Source of the DNA: Phyllostachys edulis | Lineage: Eukaryota; Streptophyta; Magnoliopsida; Poales; Poaceae | DNA: 64,000 bases | Reading direction: 5' to 3' | Assembly: GCA_036346405.1 (NCBI GenBank) | Contig: CM070553.1 | Span: 70,397,686-70,461,685 of the forward strand | Program-made: the position numbers and the translations under genes | The notes under the pieces: model-generated | The model's database searches: none | What the model saw: only the letters and a program-made list of their open reading frames with translations | Told to the model about the DNA's origin: nothing | Part shown: positions 35,100-48,900 of the stretch, one piece after another | Layout: each line of letters begins with the position of its first letter | Numbering within the stretch: the stretch's first letter is position 1

Positions 35100-38000
35100 T
35101 CCTCCCACCACTTAAAAACATAACGGTTCAAAATGGGATCCGATGGCGGGACCTCCTCGAGGTCTCATCCAATGGCCACTAGGACCTCCCCTGTTCTTCT
35201 CCTTCCTCCGGCGTGGGAGCTTCGGCGATGCATTTAATGCATGTCCGAGCGGAGAGTACTGCTCATCACTCTTTGTGACCAAGCATTTAATCGGTCGACT
35301 TTCACTCAATGGTCGGCCGAGCTCGCCTTTGTCGACCCCATGTCTTGTCCACTCCATAGACCATGCCATGGGCCAAGCTCACCATGAGCTTAGCCATGGT
35401 CTAAGACCTCAATTGCCCTTGGATAAAACCACCTCCACGGTTTTCTGGCTTCCTTTGCACACCATTATCACTTTGCTCACACCTCTGTGCTTGTGAGCTC
35501 TAGACACCAAAGTTCCTTGGCAGCCTTCTTTGGAGCTCAAGCTCCTCGGTGGGCAAGGGTCATTGAGAATTTTTCTCCTCTCCTTGCTTCCATTGTGCCT
35601 TCCTCCGGGACCAAGTCCTAACTAAGTTGTTGGACATTTGCGAGAGGGACAAAGTGGAGCTTGGAGGCTGGAGCCGAGGCTTGGAACTTGGACTTGAGCA
35701 ATGGAGCTCCCCATCTTCCCTAACTCGGGCCAAGCACCATCCCCGACCTCCCAAGCATCTTAAGGACCTCCAGTACCTCCCGATAGTCCTTAGTCTTTGG
35801 CACTGCGTATGTATGTTCTTTGCGGAGCTCTTATTTGGCACACGCTTGAATGTCGCTACGAGCATCATTTTGCGTTCAAAATTTGGCCGTGTGATCTCCT
35901 TCGTTGTCTCTCGGCTCATGGCGTTCAACGCCGTCGTCGCCGTCGAGAAAAGCTCATGGTGTGCGCAATACTATGCGCACACGATGATAATCCTTGGTTG
36001 TCGCCATGAGGTCCGCGTCGCCGGCAACAACCATTTCTTCAAGCTCGGGATGTTATCGGATGTCGGCGTGTCGTTGTCATTTAGGACCAAGATCCGGCTT
36101 TTATGGTGCTAATCATTGCCCAATCTACGCAATCATTGGCGTCTTAAGCGCCTTAAATCCATCCTTTAATGCGTGCATTAAAGACCTCCGAGCGCACGGA
36201 CCTCCTCGTGGTCCTCGCGCTTTAATGCCTCGTCTAAACGCACGCGCGTCTTGCGAGTTAAGCGCTGGTGCAGGGCGTCGCCCGACCTCCTCCGAGGAGA
36301 TCGGAGCGTCCAAGACCTCCCGCTTGCGCGATCGACCATCCGACCTCCACGGAGGTGCAGAAGGTTTAGATCTCACCGTTAAGGACCTCCCTTAGATCTG
36401 GTCCGTTAGGACCTCCCCATCATCGTTGTGGTTCGTTGGATCCTCAATCTCTGGCCCACGACCTCCCCTTGCCTCGCGCATGTGAGTTGTTAGGAGGTCC
36501 AGACCTCTGGACCTCACATGTGCGTGCGTGTTGATCTCTGGGAGGTCTGAGCCGTTGGATCTGTGATCGTGGCTCACGACCTCCGTGTCTTTGTGAGTTT
36601 TAGAAATTCGGTGAAGTCTTAGTTATAAACTAAAACAAGGTATAAACTTTAGAATTTCATATCTTTTTCATTTTAAATCCAAATGAGGTCATTCAAATTG
36701 TGTTAGCTCTGTCTTGAACTTGACCTTAATCCAAAAATGATTGTAAGTTGAGTTCAGCTCCAGAGCACAGCTTAGCCACTAGGTTTTAAAACTAACTTTA
36801 AACATACATTCAAATTAATGCTTAGCTTGTAAAATTCATAACTAATGCTCAGTAGGTTGTTTTTGAGTGAGACCAACTTTGTTGGTTTCCTCTATTAATG
36901 AACTCACTGTGAAAATTAGTTTTGAGCTTGTTGCTGTTATGAAAATGAGGACTTGTGCATTATAATTTTGTTCAAGTTCTTGTTTTTGAAAAATTATAGA
37001 AAGTGCATAATAGCTCCAAATGAGATGAACTCAATTGTGTTATTCATCTCATGAGGTGCTGGTTTTGCAGTAAAAATTTCAGCCTCACCACTGTTCTAGA
37101 AAATGTTGCCTCATAATTAAATTAGTGAATAGTGCGGTTTGGTATTTTCAAATTGAGCAGAATTGTTTTGCTCATAACTTTTGCATTAAGAATCCAAATC
37201 CATTGGTTCTTGTTGCTAAATTCCTAAAAATCACCCTCTTACTGCTGTAGAAATTTCAGAGAATTTGGAGTTCGTTTGCTGTGCTGTCTTTGTTGTCTTT
37301 AAATCGTTCTTATCGGTTCTTTATCGTTTTTCCGTTAGGTTTCGACATTTGTGGTGATCCCGCAAGCGACCCTCCATAACAAAGTGACCAGCAGCAAGGC
37401 AAGCAGTTTGATCATTCCCATTATTGTCCCATTAATTTAAAGCTTACTACTTTGTTTTACTTCTATGTATGCATGCTACTTTGTGTTAAATGTCGCTAGC
37501 TTTCCTATAGTTGCATAATCTGTAGGAATTATTATCCTCTACTACCAATGAGCCTAGGTTATTCGCTGTGGTTTGAGCTCGTTGGATGAGCTCTCATCAC
37601 TTAGTAGTTTACGTTAATATTGCTTAGACATGCTTAGCTATCGGTAGTAATGGGCGATCATCGACTTAGTCGATGGTCTTGATCACCTAAGTATTATTAT
37701 TCCTCCTATATGTCCAGCACTTGTGCTTTGATTAATTGTAAGATCAAAACTGAAAATAAAATGTTGATTTAGACTTGGGCATATTGGATGGATGGTGCGG
37801 TTTTTGGAATGTGGTGGTATGCGGGTCCCTAAGGACCGAGTACTTGGGTCACTAAGCCAAGCGCTTTTATGTGCTAACCACACGAGGGGATATGGGACCT
37901 CTCTTGACTAAGTACTTTGGGAGGTGTTAATTATGAAATGGTTGGTGGGTATGTTTTAATAAAATCTGTGTGTGTGGTGTTGGGAGGAGCATTGGCGGAC

Positions 38001-39821
38001 CGGTTAGGGTCAGTCTAATGTGTCTTGTCTCCGTGGGTTGCGGCTCGTAATTAGCATCGTCCATTGGAAATGTCTCGTAGGACTTAGCCGTGCTTGAAGA
38101 CACCAAAGGTAGTGTGCCTAAAGGAAAGGCGATGCAGCGTGTGGGTACATTGGTACACCCTAGAGGATAAAACTATTGAATAGCCTCGTCCTAGGTTATG
38201 GACATGCTTGGTAAGGTCGTTCAAGACTAGTCTCAACCTTTTAATTAAAACTTGATGGGTTGGTATGAGCGGGAGTTCATGCTATTGTTGTGGTGACTAA
38301 GGGTTAGTCACTTCGAGTTTGTTCTTGTTGTTGTTATTATGTTATTATCGCGTTGTATTTCAACAATTAAAATTGCTTTATCAAATTGCCTTCAATCTAT
38401 TATGTTATTGCAAATGAAACTTGCTTTGTGCTAAAATGAGTCCAAAGCCTCATCCACTTAAATAAAGCTTGCATGTAGCTAAATTATAGTTCTGTTATCT
38501 TACACGTCGGTCTTGCAGTACAATAAACAAGTTATTGTACTCATTTGCTTTGCTTAACAAATTTGTTGCGAGAGGAAGAAGGAGAGCTCCAAGCGCCTCT
38601 CTTTTGTGCTACGTGTTGCGATTTCTTGACGACTAGCTTGGCGGTCGGTCGAGATGCCTAGGGGTTAAGGCACACCGATTGGCTTTGTGTTATAGCCATC
38701 TTTATGGCACTTTTGCTTCATTGTTATCTTTTTATTTGTTACTATTTGGCCTAAGGGCCTCTCTTTTGTAATAGCTATTCCATATTAATATTAACTTCTG
38801 GTTTGTTGCTTATGTTCTATGTGTTGTATGGAATTGATACATTCTTTTGTTGTGAGGTATGTATACTGCATCTTGGGGAGTATACATCTCTCGAGACCGA
38901 GTTTATTTGGTTGATAATACTAGGGTCAATTGGATGACTAAGTATTATGAGCCTAATAAATGTCGGGGTCTCACACTGCTGCTCGCCATCGTCTTCCTGG
39001 CCACTCCAATTTACCACCGTGATCCCCACCTCCCCTCTCTCTGAACATCCCATTTTACCATAAGGGAGAGAGAAAGAGGCAGCCGGCTAAAGTTCCTCTG
39101 CCTTTCCCTTCCTATTCACTGCCGTTTCTTATCTTCTTACATATAGCAGCTCCATGCCTTCTTATCTCCTCCAAATCTCCAAAACTAAAGAATCGAGCTC
39201 TGCATGTTACACCATCTTATTCCCCATCTCATGAGCATTCAATCCATCAAAGTCTCGTCAACATGCATAGAGGTTTGGGTGTTTCTTTTTTGGAGAAGAG
39301 CAGCGGGAGGTCTCCTGCGATGGCGACCCAAGGTGAGCACACTAGCAGGCTACGTGGCGCGGCGGGAAGGAGGTCATGACGTGCGCTTCGGCCCGACGAG
39401 GCGCACCACCATCTTGAGGTAAGCATCTGGCCGCGCGTTCGGCCGGACGACACATGCCGAGCTATCTGCGGCCACCACGAGGAAGCGGACATGTGGCGGC
39501 GAAGCGGCGTGGTGGGGCGCCGCAGCGCGCATTGGAGCACAATGCGGCGAGGCCCGTGCGATAGGAAGACGATGGCAAGCAGCAGGGCCCAGCAGCATTT
39601 TCATGGCCTTGTCCCTCTCGTCTGACCGTCGCGCAGCCATGTTATTTGTTGTGGTCGGAAAAGAAGAAAACGGGTTGAAGAAGAAGAGTTAGGGGCAAAA
39701 GTGTCATAGAGTGGCATATATCAAATCTAATAAGATTTAGAGTGGTATATATCCAAATTCAGAATTTCGGATGGTATATTTCGAAACGTCATACTTTTTA
39801 GTGAAATATATCAAATTTTGC

Positions 39822-39990
39822 AAAAAAAAAATTCTGTTCAACTGCTCCGCCTCCAAGGTCCAAGCGCCGTCTAATCTGTTGCCAGATTGCAAAAAGTAAA
39901 ACGAACAAGTACGACTTCTCCTTGCGCACTCTCTCCCCACTTTTTCTTCCTCCGCACCCAGCACCTGTTCGACGCATCGACGAAGCCGCC
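39822..39990 (+). promoter_or_regulatory. Proximal promoter / 5' UTR of the BAP31-like gene
   Basis: Only about 170 bp separate the Mutator-like TIR from the start codon. The last 70 bp are C- and T-rich (CACTCTCTCCCC...), as in plant 5' leaders, and lead to GCCGCCATGA. No clear TATA box is seen in this interval; the AT-rich TIR could supply upstream elements. Confidence 0.5.
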
Positions 39991-42900
39991 ATGATCCAGC
40001 TCCTCTTCACGCTGCTAGCCGCGGAGGCTGCGCTGGTGCTCGTGCTGCTCTTCCGCACGCCGGCCCGGCGCCTGGCGCTGCTCGCCGTCGACGGCGCCAA
40101 GCGCGGCCGCGGGCCCGTTATGGCCAGGACCGTCGCCGCCACCATGCTCGTCGTGCTGGGCTCCAGCGGGTACAGCATCGCCAAGATCCGCCGCCGCGCC
40201 GGCGAGCTCGGCCAGCTCACGCCCACCGACCAGGTGCTCGTCAGCCGCTACCTCCTCGAGGCCTCCCTCATGGGTATAGTAATATCTGCCCTTCTTTCTC
40301 CTTGGAACCCATCAATTGGGGATCTCGCACGCGTCCTTTGGGATATGGGGCGGATAAGCTCACATGAATTGGTAAATTTGGTCAAGAAATGGCTCGTGGA
40401 TAAATGGATTGTGTGGTTCATATGTTGAGATGGTTATTTTTTTACAAGTACTTTAAAGGATCTCTTTGTGCTAATGAGGAAATTTATTTGCTGATAGGAT
40501 CACCTATAACAGAATTGCATATGAGAATTTAAAATTCTTTTCATTTTTGACTGGATGACATCATGACAATTGAAGATTCTTGTGTGAAAAAGAATTGGTC
40601 AAGAAAAATAACAATTGAAGATTAGTTTGGTGTTTTCAGAGCCGTGCCTTACTCTTTCCAACGTCATGAACATTGAACTACTCTACAACTGCTTCAATAT
40701 AGATTGAATCATGAACAACAGGGTATTGCTATGGAGTTGTTGATTTGGCATATTTTGGTGTTAGGGATATTATTGTTTTTAATTGTTCTTGTGCTAATGA
40801 AGTCATAGTCACAGTAAATTGTTGATCGCATGGAACCAAGTTAGATTTTACTGAAGCAGTTCTTGAGACGAGGTATCTCTCTGGTTCCAAAGAGCAACAG
40901 GGACTGCCCAGACAGGTAGGTGGACACATCATGGACACGTGTCCGGAAAGTGTCCAATGAGAATAAAATTTGAATTGGGTAGATTTAACATATCTTGGAC
41001 ATGACCCAGACACTTCTGGACTCTGGAGACATGAATGCTACATGCCCATGAACTAGGATCAAAACGTATTAAATTTATGGTTTGGTTGTGAAGCTCAATT
41101 GGGGATGCTAGTTTATGTTTTAAGAATGTGCAATTAAGGTTTAAGATAGAATTATAATATATATTATTTTTATTTCTTTTAGTATACAAAGCGGTGTTTC
41201 CTATCCATAAATTGTAGTTGCTGTATCATGTAGTGTTTGGTGCCCATGTCCATGAAAACTACTGTTTGTAGCTTGAGCTTGCTAGTTGTAAATTTGTAAT
41301 ATCTAACGTGTTTGCCAATGTAAATTTTAATCTGGAATATTCTGTCCTTTGGTAAAAGAATTGAACTACTTGCATGTATTCTACAATGTATCAACCTTGA
41401 AGCACGTTAACTAACTTTTTATTCTCCTCTTGTGACATGTTTTTTGTGCTTTCAGTTTGTTTAACACTCCACTTTTCTTCAAGTATTGTTGGTATTAGTT
41501 TCTGTATCAAGGCATTATTTTACTGTATACTGCTGGATAAGGTTAAAAACATCATTAACAGTAATCATCCCAACTACCCAATTTTCTCTGTCCTATGGAA
41601 TAAGGAATACTTGACTTTCTTCAACTGTAAGTAACAGATAAATTCTTGTCTTGCATTTCCCAAGTTCATTTATTCCATCCATATTTTGTGGAACGCGCGC
41701 AAATAATTATGGAAATATTTATTAATTGACAACCTTGGGAACTTGTGGTAGCTTAATAGGTTGTCCGGTCACTCCTTTGTCTCTTCTACTAATATCTGGA
41801 GTCTAAAAATTCCATGCTACTTGGGAGTGCATCAAGTCATTTGTCGAGAGATGATGCCGGGAGGCGGGCGGAAGGAATAATCAATTCAGGAGGATGAGGA
41901 TTGCGTCAGGATGCCATGGTGGGCGACGGCCAGTAGGAACCCTAGCCGCCGGCAGCGAACAGGGAGGAAAGACGGCGTGGATGAACAACACGTGATGAAC
42001 AGTGCGCACGGACAGGGGATGGCGCAAAGGGGATTGGGTAACTCCCAATCATTTGCTGGTTTTTCTATTACTGCATATGCTCCTTATATAAGAGTACAAT
42101 CTGAAATAGAAGGTTAATCCTTCCCCGGACTAGGACTCTAACTCTTATCTGAAATAGAAGGTTAATCCTTCCCTGGACTAGGATTCTAACTCTTACTCTT
42201 CCTAATACAAACTTCCCTAATTGAAACCTTCCTAATTGCAACTGCCTAAAGCGATACATTGGACTCTTATACGGCCTCTAGGGCCGGCTGCTCCTGCGCC
42301 TTGTGGCGTCGGCCATAGACGCGGCCCCACATGACATCTCTCGCTCCCTCGACGAACAGCTCGTCCTCGAGCTGAAAGGAGGGATAAGATTTTTTGAAAT
42401 CATGGGCATCTTCCCAAGAAGTATCGGAGGCCAATGAATCCTGCCACTATATCAACACTTGCCACTTGTCACGAGCAAGCCTGGCATGCAGCGCCTTCAG
42501 AGGCGCTGGAATGACCCACCCATGGAGAAGGGGTGACACTGGGGATGGTGACGCCGGGGGCACTCCGTCAAACTTCTTTAGATAACCCACATGAAAGACA
42601 TCATGGATGTGGGCCGTCTTGGAAAGGTCCAGCTGATACGCTATGTCATTGATCTTGGCGATGATGCGGTAAGGCCCAAAATTATGAGGCCCAAGCTTCC
42701 CACTACCGCCCCGGCGGAAGCGGCGCTTAGATGATGAAAGCGAACTAAACCAAATCGCCAACGTCGAAGTGTACGGAGCAATGCTTCTGATCGTAGAATT
42801 TCTTGTAAAATTCTTGGGCATGGAGTAAGCGACCCCGAACATCTGCTAAGAACAAATCGCAGTCCTGGAGTGCTTGATCAACTGCTGTGGTGTGCGCTGC

Positions 42901-45900
42901 TCCTGGCTCATAGTCCCGAAAAGAGGGGGGTCGCGCCCATACACCACGCCGAATGGCGTCGTGTTGAGGGATGAATGATACGAAGTATTATAAATAAATT
43001 CCGCCCAAGGAAGCCATCGAACCCACTGTCATGGCCAGTCTCCAGTCATGCAACGGAGGTACATGGAAATGATCTTGTTCACCACTGCAGATTGACCATC
43101 GACCGGGTGATAAGTCAGACTCATGTTAAAATTTGGTATCACATTGAGCAAATAAGTCCTTCCAGAAATTCGAGGTGAATACTGGGTCCTTGTCGATACA
43201 ATGGAGGTAGGGACGCCATGAAGCCGGACGATCTCTGCAAAGAAGGCATGTGCAGCGGACAAAACTGAATATGGATGGGCCAAAGGAATGAAATGAGCAT
43301 ATTTTGAGAACCTGTCGACCACTCTTAAGGTGAAAGATTTGCCGCCCACTTTCGGCAATCCCTCCACAAAGTCCATGGAGATATCGGACCACACTGAGGA
43401 AGGGGCGCTAGAAGCGAGTAATCCCGCCGAGTGGGCTGATTTCGTCTTGTTGCGTTGGCAAACCCCACAGGCACGGACGTACTCCTGAACCACCGCCCAG
43501 TCCTGTGGGACATGGAAATTTTCCCACAAGCGATGAAGTGTCTTCTGGATCCCTTCATGAGGCCCATCATGTACAACCCCCAGGACAACCGACAGGAACA
43601 TGGAGTCAGCTGGAACGTGGGCACGCTCCTCATAGCACACCATGCCCTCCACCAAGGACCAAGGAGAACCGAGCTCATCGGAGGCGATGCGCTCCCGAAG
43701 GCTCAACAAGGTCGGCTCTATGCGTGCGGCCTAGCGCAGATCCTCGAACAAAGAGAATCGGGGTGCAGTGATGGCGAAAGCGATCCCTGGTTCAGCATTC
43801 CGGCGAGACAGGGCGTCGACGACCACATTCAAGCGACCGGGCTTGAATTCTACTGCAAAATCAAACCCAAACAATTTGCTCACCCATTGATGTTGAGGTA
43901 TCGTGGGGAGGCGTTGATCTAGAAGAAACTTGAGGGCATAATGGTCTGTCTTGATAGTGAAAGGACGCCCCCACAAATACGGCCTCCAATGCCGCACGGC
44001 TTGTAGAAGACCAATGAGCTCGTGTTCATAAGCCGCCAGCTTGGTGTGGCGTGCCGCAATGGGGTGGCTAAAAAACGCGATGGTCTGAGCGCATTGATGA
44101 AGAACGGCGCCAAATCCCGTGCCCGACACGTCACACTCCACAATAAATGGAGAGGAGAAATCCTGCAGCTGGAGAACCGGCGCCGAGGTGAGTGCCTTCT
44201 TGATGGCCACAAAAGCCTATGCGGCTTCCTCCGTCCACGTGAACCCCTCTTTACGGAGGAGTTGGGTCAAAGGGGCTGCCATGGCGCCATAGTTTTTGAT
44301 GAAGCGGCGGTAGTAGCCCGCCAAGCCGAGGAAGTCTTGGAGGGTGCGAACCGACTGGGGCTACGGCCAGTCCAATACACCCTCCACCTTGGACGAGTCC
44401 ATGGCGACGCCTTCGGCCCGAATGATGTGGCCAAGTTATGACACCGCGGATTCCCCAAAGAGACACTTGGATCTCTTCAGAAAGAGTTGGTGTCGATGTA
44501 GAAGCTGAAACACGGCTCGTACATGTCGCAGGTGATCTGCCCAGGAGTTGTATATCAAAATGTCATCGAAAAACACAAGGACAAAACGACGTAAGTAGGG
44601 CCGAAGAACTTCATTCATAAGAGCCTGGAATGTGGCCGGTGCGTTTGTCAGGCCAAATGGCATGACCAAGAACTCGAAAAGGCCCTCATGCGTCCTGAAC
44701 ACCATCTTCTCAATGTCCTCGGGGTGCATCCGTACCTGATGGTACCCCGAGCGCAAGTCCAGCTTGGTAAAGAACCAAGCCCCTTTGCGCCCGTCAAGCA
44801 ACTCCTTGACCACTGGAATGGGGAACTTATCTTTGATTGTCTTGTCGTTCAATGCCCGATAGTCGACACAGAAACGCCATGTCCCATCCTACTTTTTGAC
44901 TAGCAAGACAGGAGCCGAGAATGCCGAGGTGCTGCGCCGGATAATGCCCTGATTGAGATGGTGGCGCGTTGGCACTCCAACTCATCATACGGAGGCGAGA
45001 ATGCCCAGTATGGTTGGACTACCATAGGGCCGAGCCGGCGGCGGAGTAAATGTGATGGTCCGGCCTCGGCGGGCGATAGGCCTGTGGTTCGCGAAGATGA
45101 TGCAGAACTCCTCGAAAGATCGCCGTGTGGTCCTCAGAGTCGCGCAGCGTGGAGGTGTGGGCCAACTGCTAGTGGATTGGCGCTGTGCCACACGATCTCC
45201 CGCCCTTGCCACTAGAAGTGCATCGTCCTATGGTGGAAGTCCCAAGTTATGGGCCCTAGGGAGCCCAGCCACTGGACGCCCAAGACGATGTCAAAGCCGC
45301 CCAATGGAATCGTGAGGAAGTCGAGGATGAAATCTTCTTTGTCGATGGAGATAGGCGTTCGCGGCGAATCTGCGCTTGTGACTGTCGCGTAGTTGGTGGC
45401 GCCAGCGCAGAACTGTGCGTGGCATGAGGACAACCCGCTCGCTTCGTACAACCAATTCGGCCGCCACGAAGTTGTGAGTCGACCAGTCGCGAGGCGGAAG
45501 GTGGGCGTCGTTGATGATGACGGCGGCGCATCGCCGGGTCTTGCGGATGCTGTCAAGGCGAGGAGGAGATAGTTCTTTGCCACCTTAGGTTCCTCGCCGT
45601 CCTCCGAGTTGGGCTCTACCAAGCGAAAAAATGTGCTTACAAAGCTTTTGGTGCCGGATGGAATTTTTCATCAGCGGTTGTAGCGAGAGTCCTTAGCCTG
45701 CGTTCCTCCATCTCGGCGTCGCTAAGCGCTTGAAGGGTGCACTGCTTGCATGACGCCTTTGTTGGCGGCGTGGATGGCGTGCGCTCTGACGCGCTGTCGG
45801 CCTTCGTTTGCTATGGGAAGGAACCAAAGAGTCTGTTGCTTAGTAGCGAGTTCGGCCGTCTTCTTGCAGCTGAACGTGGCCGATGGGGGCGGTCCATCCT

Positions 45901-48900
45901 CCGGCGTCGCACGGTAAGGTGGTTAGGCGTTAAATGGCCGAGCAGTCCATGGCCTCCTCCGTCATGCCGGAGCTTCTAGAGCTCGGCGTGGGTCTTGAGT
46001 GGCTTCGCCTGGCTCGCCGTGAAACGACATCTGTTCGCTCGTCGTCAAGCGGCCAACAAGTGCTAACAGCATTAGAAATTGCTCAGTGAATTCGTCCACC
46101 GTGTCGGTCCGATAAAGCACCGTCAACTTGCCTAGGGGATTGTGGCGGTTTGGCGCTCCAAATTGCTGAGAGACCAAGTCGGTGAAGTGTCGCCAGCTCG
46201 GGGTGCCCTCCAAGCGCTCTAGACGCATGTACCAGAGCTGTGCCGCCCCTGTCAAGTGATATGTGGCCAGCCACACCTTGTCCTCCGTCGGCGTTTGCTG
46301 ACCTCGAAAGAACTGTTCGCAGCGATTGATCCATGGAAGCGGGTCTTCCCGACCGTCAAATGTTGGAAAGGAGAGCTTGGTGTAGCGTGGCGGATTAGGA
46401 GGGCCTCTGCTCGTGAAATCACCTCAGAGTGGGAAATTGATGCGGTCGGCGAAAAATCCCGCCCGTCTAACCATGACATCCGTGGCTGTGGCGGTGGCCG
46501 TCATCTGGGCTGCTACATCAATAGCGGCGGCGATAGTCACGGCTGCTACGTCCCGGTCGTCTTGATCCATGGCGCCTTCACTACCGGGTTGGCCCTCCAT
46601 GCGTGCCAACCGTGGTGGGCGGCGACGAAGAACCCTAGCGGCGGCAAACGAGGAGGAAAAGACGGTGTGGATGAGCAGTACGATGAGCAGTCTTGCCGCA
46701 GACGGTATGGTGCAAAGGGGATTGGGTAACTCCCAATCCTTTGCTAGTTTTTCTATTACTGCGTATGCTCCTTATATAGGAGTACAATCTGAAATAGAAG
46801 GTTAATCCTTCCCCGAACTAGGACTCTAACTCTTATCTGAAATAGAAGGTTAATCCTTCCTTGGACTAGGACTCTTACTCTTACTCTTTCCTAATACAAA
46901 CGTCCCTAATTGAAACCTTCCTAATTGCAACTGCCTAAAGCGATACATTGGACTCTTATGCGGCCTCTAGGGACGGCTGCTCCTGCGCCTTGTGGTGCCA
47001 GCCATAGACGCGGCCCCACATGACAGTCGCTGATCTCAATATAGCCAGGGCAGGTTTCGTGGCTGTCTTATTGGGAGGATGTGATGATGTTACACATTCA
47101 TACTTGACAAAGCCTAGCATCCACGTTGTTCACAGCGAATATCACATTATAATGTGGGCTCTTGTCATGCCCTCTAGGTAGGGAGCATAATGGATGGATG
47201 TGGGTAGGTGTAGGCACCGTAGGTGGTGGGTGTACAGGACATGAAGGGAGAGGTAGATAAAATACATATGCTTCTTGATTATTGCTTAACCTCAAAATAA
47301 GGATCACCGACCAAATTACAAGAGATAAGGAAAGGCAACTAAATGGAGACCAATCTAATTAAGAGATAGAAACTAATCAAACTAGTTGAAGTCCCAGTGG
47401 AAATCTCAGCCACTTGAATCTGTTAGTCGCTGGATTCTTGCACTTGGTGATAGCAAGATCCTTACTCTCATTGGGAGGATGACACTTGGAGATGGGGCAA
47501 TTTTCTTTGTTTATTTCTCACACAATGCCATGCCAACTTTGAGGGGTTGGGGATACAAATTATAGGCACCGACCAAGCATATGCTAAGATGCTAGTCTAA
47601 GATGCTTGTCCTAAAGCAGCTGATCAAGATCTTTGTCCTAAAGCAGATCAAGATCTTTGTCCCAAAGATCTTTGTCCTAAGCGGTCAAGATCTTTGTCCT
47701 AAAGATCTTGTCCTTGGAGGGGCGGCACAAATAACTTAAGACTTATCCATCATTCTCCCCTAAGTCTTGTGCGTCGTCTTGTGGGAGAGTTGAACCATCC
47801 AGATCTGGAAGCGAGCTCGAGGAATTTGACCCTCCCAAGAGGCTTGGTGGCGGTGTCATAAGTGATCCGTGGTGTTGATGTAGCTTCGCCTTGATCTTGC
47901 CTTCATCCAAACGACCTCGGATGAAGTGGTACTAGGATGTGCTTGCTCCGTTCATGGAAAGCAGGGGTTCTTTGCGAGCAGGCGGACTTCTTTATCGCCT
48001 GGCCTTGCGCCACCGGTGTCTCTGCCGAGAGATCACTGCGGTCGAAGCGAGCAGGCGCTGAGTCAGCGGTGGAGGCAGCTATGTACTCGGCCTCAACCGA
48101 CAGAGCCGCCACTTTCTTTGCTTATTGATCGCCGATAACGAGGCACTTCCGAGGAAGAAGAGAATCCCGCTTGTGCTCTTCTTTGGTGTCGATGTCGCTG
48201 CGTGGTCATTGTCGTATGCCAGATGAAGTCTTGTGGGGACACCTCGGGTAGTGCAAGCCGTGATCGGAGGTGCATAGCGTGGCGGAGGATCCTCTTCCGC
48301 GACTGGCGATGCTCGCGTCGTCGATCGCCAGATGAACCGAATAGCGTGGCAAACGGCCAAACGCCAAATCCGGACGGCGTGTGGGCGAGTGGCGAAACGC
48401 CCGCGATCTTGGCCGATCTTGCGTCGTGTCCGCCTCCTCCGCCGTCTTGTCGCGGCTCGGCTTGACCTCTCTCCATAGGAGTGTGGGGTTTGGGTTGCGA
48501 TCGGCGAGCCCGCCTCGACGATCGCTTAGCGTGGCGGTCTGGCGAAGGAGATCGGGAGCGTCTGGTGGACCTCGATCCCGAGGTAGAAGGAGGAGCCCAA
48601 GTCGCTCGAAGGCGGTCTTCATCTCCCTTGCCAGCAGCTTCGACCTCGGCCTCGCTTGGGTGGTGATCCCAAGTCGTCGGCGTAAGCGCCCGCTGGCGAG
48701 CGTTGCCGCCTTGCCCCGCCGGTGAACCGCGGCCTGCGTGTCTTATTCTGCTTTGGAACCCGTTTGCATAAGGGTGGAGTCGACTTAGCGTTCGGGCTCG
48801 TGGTGCTGCCCTTAACCGTGAGAGACCTTCGGCGGAGGAGGACCTGCCCCTTCTGTCGGGGATGGCGAATCCGGCGGTGACGGACGTGAACCTCTCCATT

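Larger units (their letters stand above)
29711..38975 (+). mobile_element. Solo LTR copy D of the 5.2-kb family, with a nested 4.0-kb LTR
   Basis: It starts TGTAACATCC at 29711 and ends GGGGTCTCACA at 38975, flanked by CTGCT (29706-29710 and 38976-38980). After removing the nested LTR and one copy of its target duplication it is about 5.25 kb, matching copies B and C in reverse. Order along the LTR: AT-rich head, palindrome array (30.3-30.7 kb), GGACCTCC-rich DNA (to 36.6 kb), an AT-rich block (36.6-37.3 kb), then the shared blocks at about 37394, 38151-38211 and 38505-38552. No coding sequence is seen. Confidence 0.85.
29465..39821. mobile_element. Mutator-like non-autonomous TIR element, split by LTR D
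   Basis: Long terminal inverted repeats face each other at 29465-29710 (continuing at 38981-39003) and 39563-39821. Both begin GCAAAATTTGATATAT and reach GGGCCCTGCTGC...CATCGTCTTCCT, roughly 260-270 bp. Without LTR D and one target copy the element is about 1.1 kb, with no transposase. Each TIR contains about four imperfect 30-bp subrepeats with GATATAT...CAC. Long TIRs fit Mutator-like elements, but the A/T-rich flanks show no clean 9-bp target duplication. The right TIR ends about 170 bp before the BAP31 ATG, so it lies in that gene's promoter. Confidence 0.65.
41912..47025 (-). mobile_element. Ty3/gypsy chromovirus (Reina-like), full structure but decayed
   Basis: Two LTRs of about 420 bp (41912-42336 and 46604-47025) flank, on the minus strand and in this order: gag, protease, reverse transcriptase, RNase H, integrase and chromodomain. 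A total near 5.1 kb, short LTRs and a chromodomain reading into the polypurine tract fit the Reina clade (inferred). Frameshifts and stops break every gene. I see no convincing primer-binding site next to the 5' LTR, and the flanking 5-mers (CAGGA and GTCGC) do not match, so the outer ends may be altered. It lies antisense in the BAP31 intron. Confidence 0.85.

Noticed and set aside
46604..47030. Target duplication of the Reina-like element
   Set aside because: The flanking 5-mers (CAGGA at 41907-41911, GTCGC at 47026-47030) do not match and I could not shift the ends to make them match.
48093..48899. 268-codon open frame, the longest in the window
   Set aside because: It is on the strand of the copia pol but joins pieces of different frames; recognisable RT/RNase H motifs lie in shifting frames around it.
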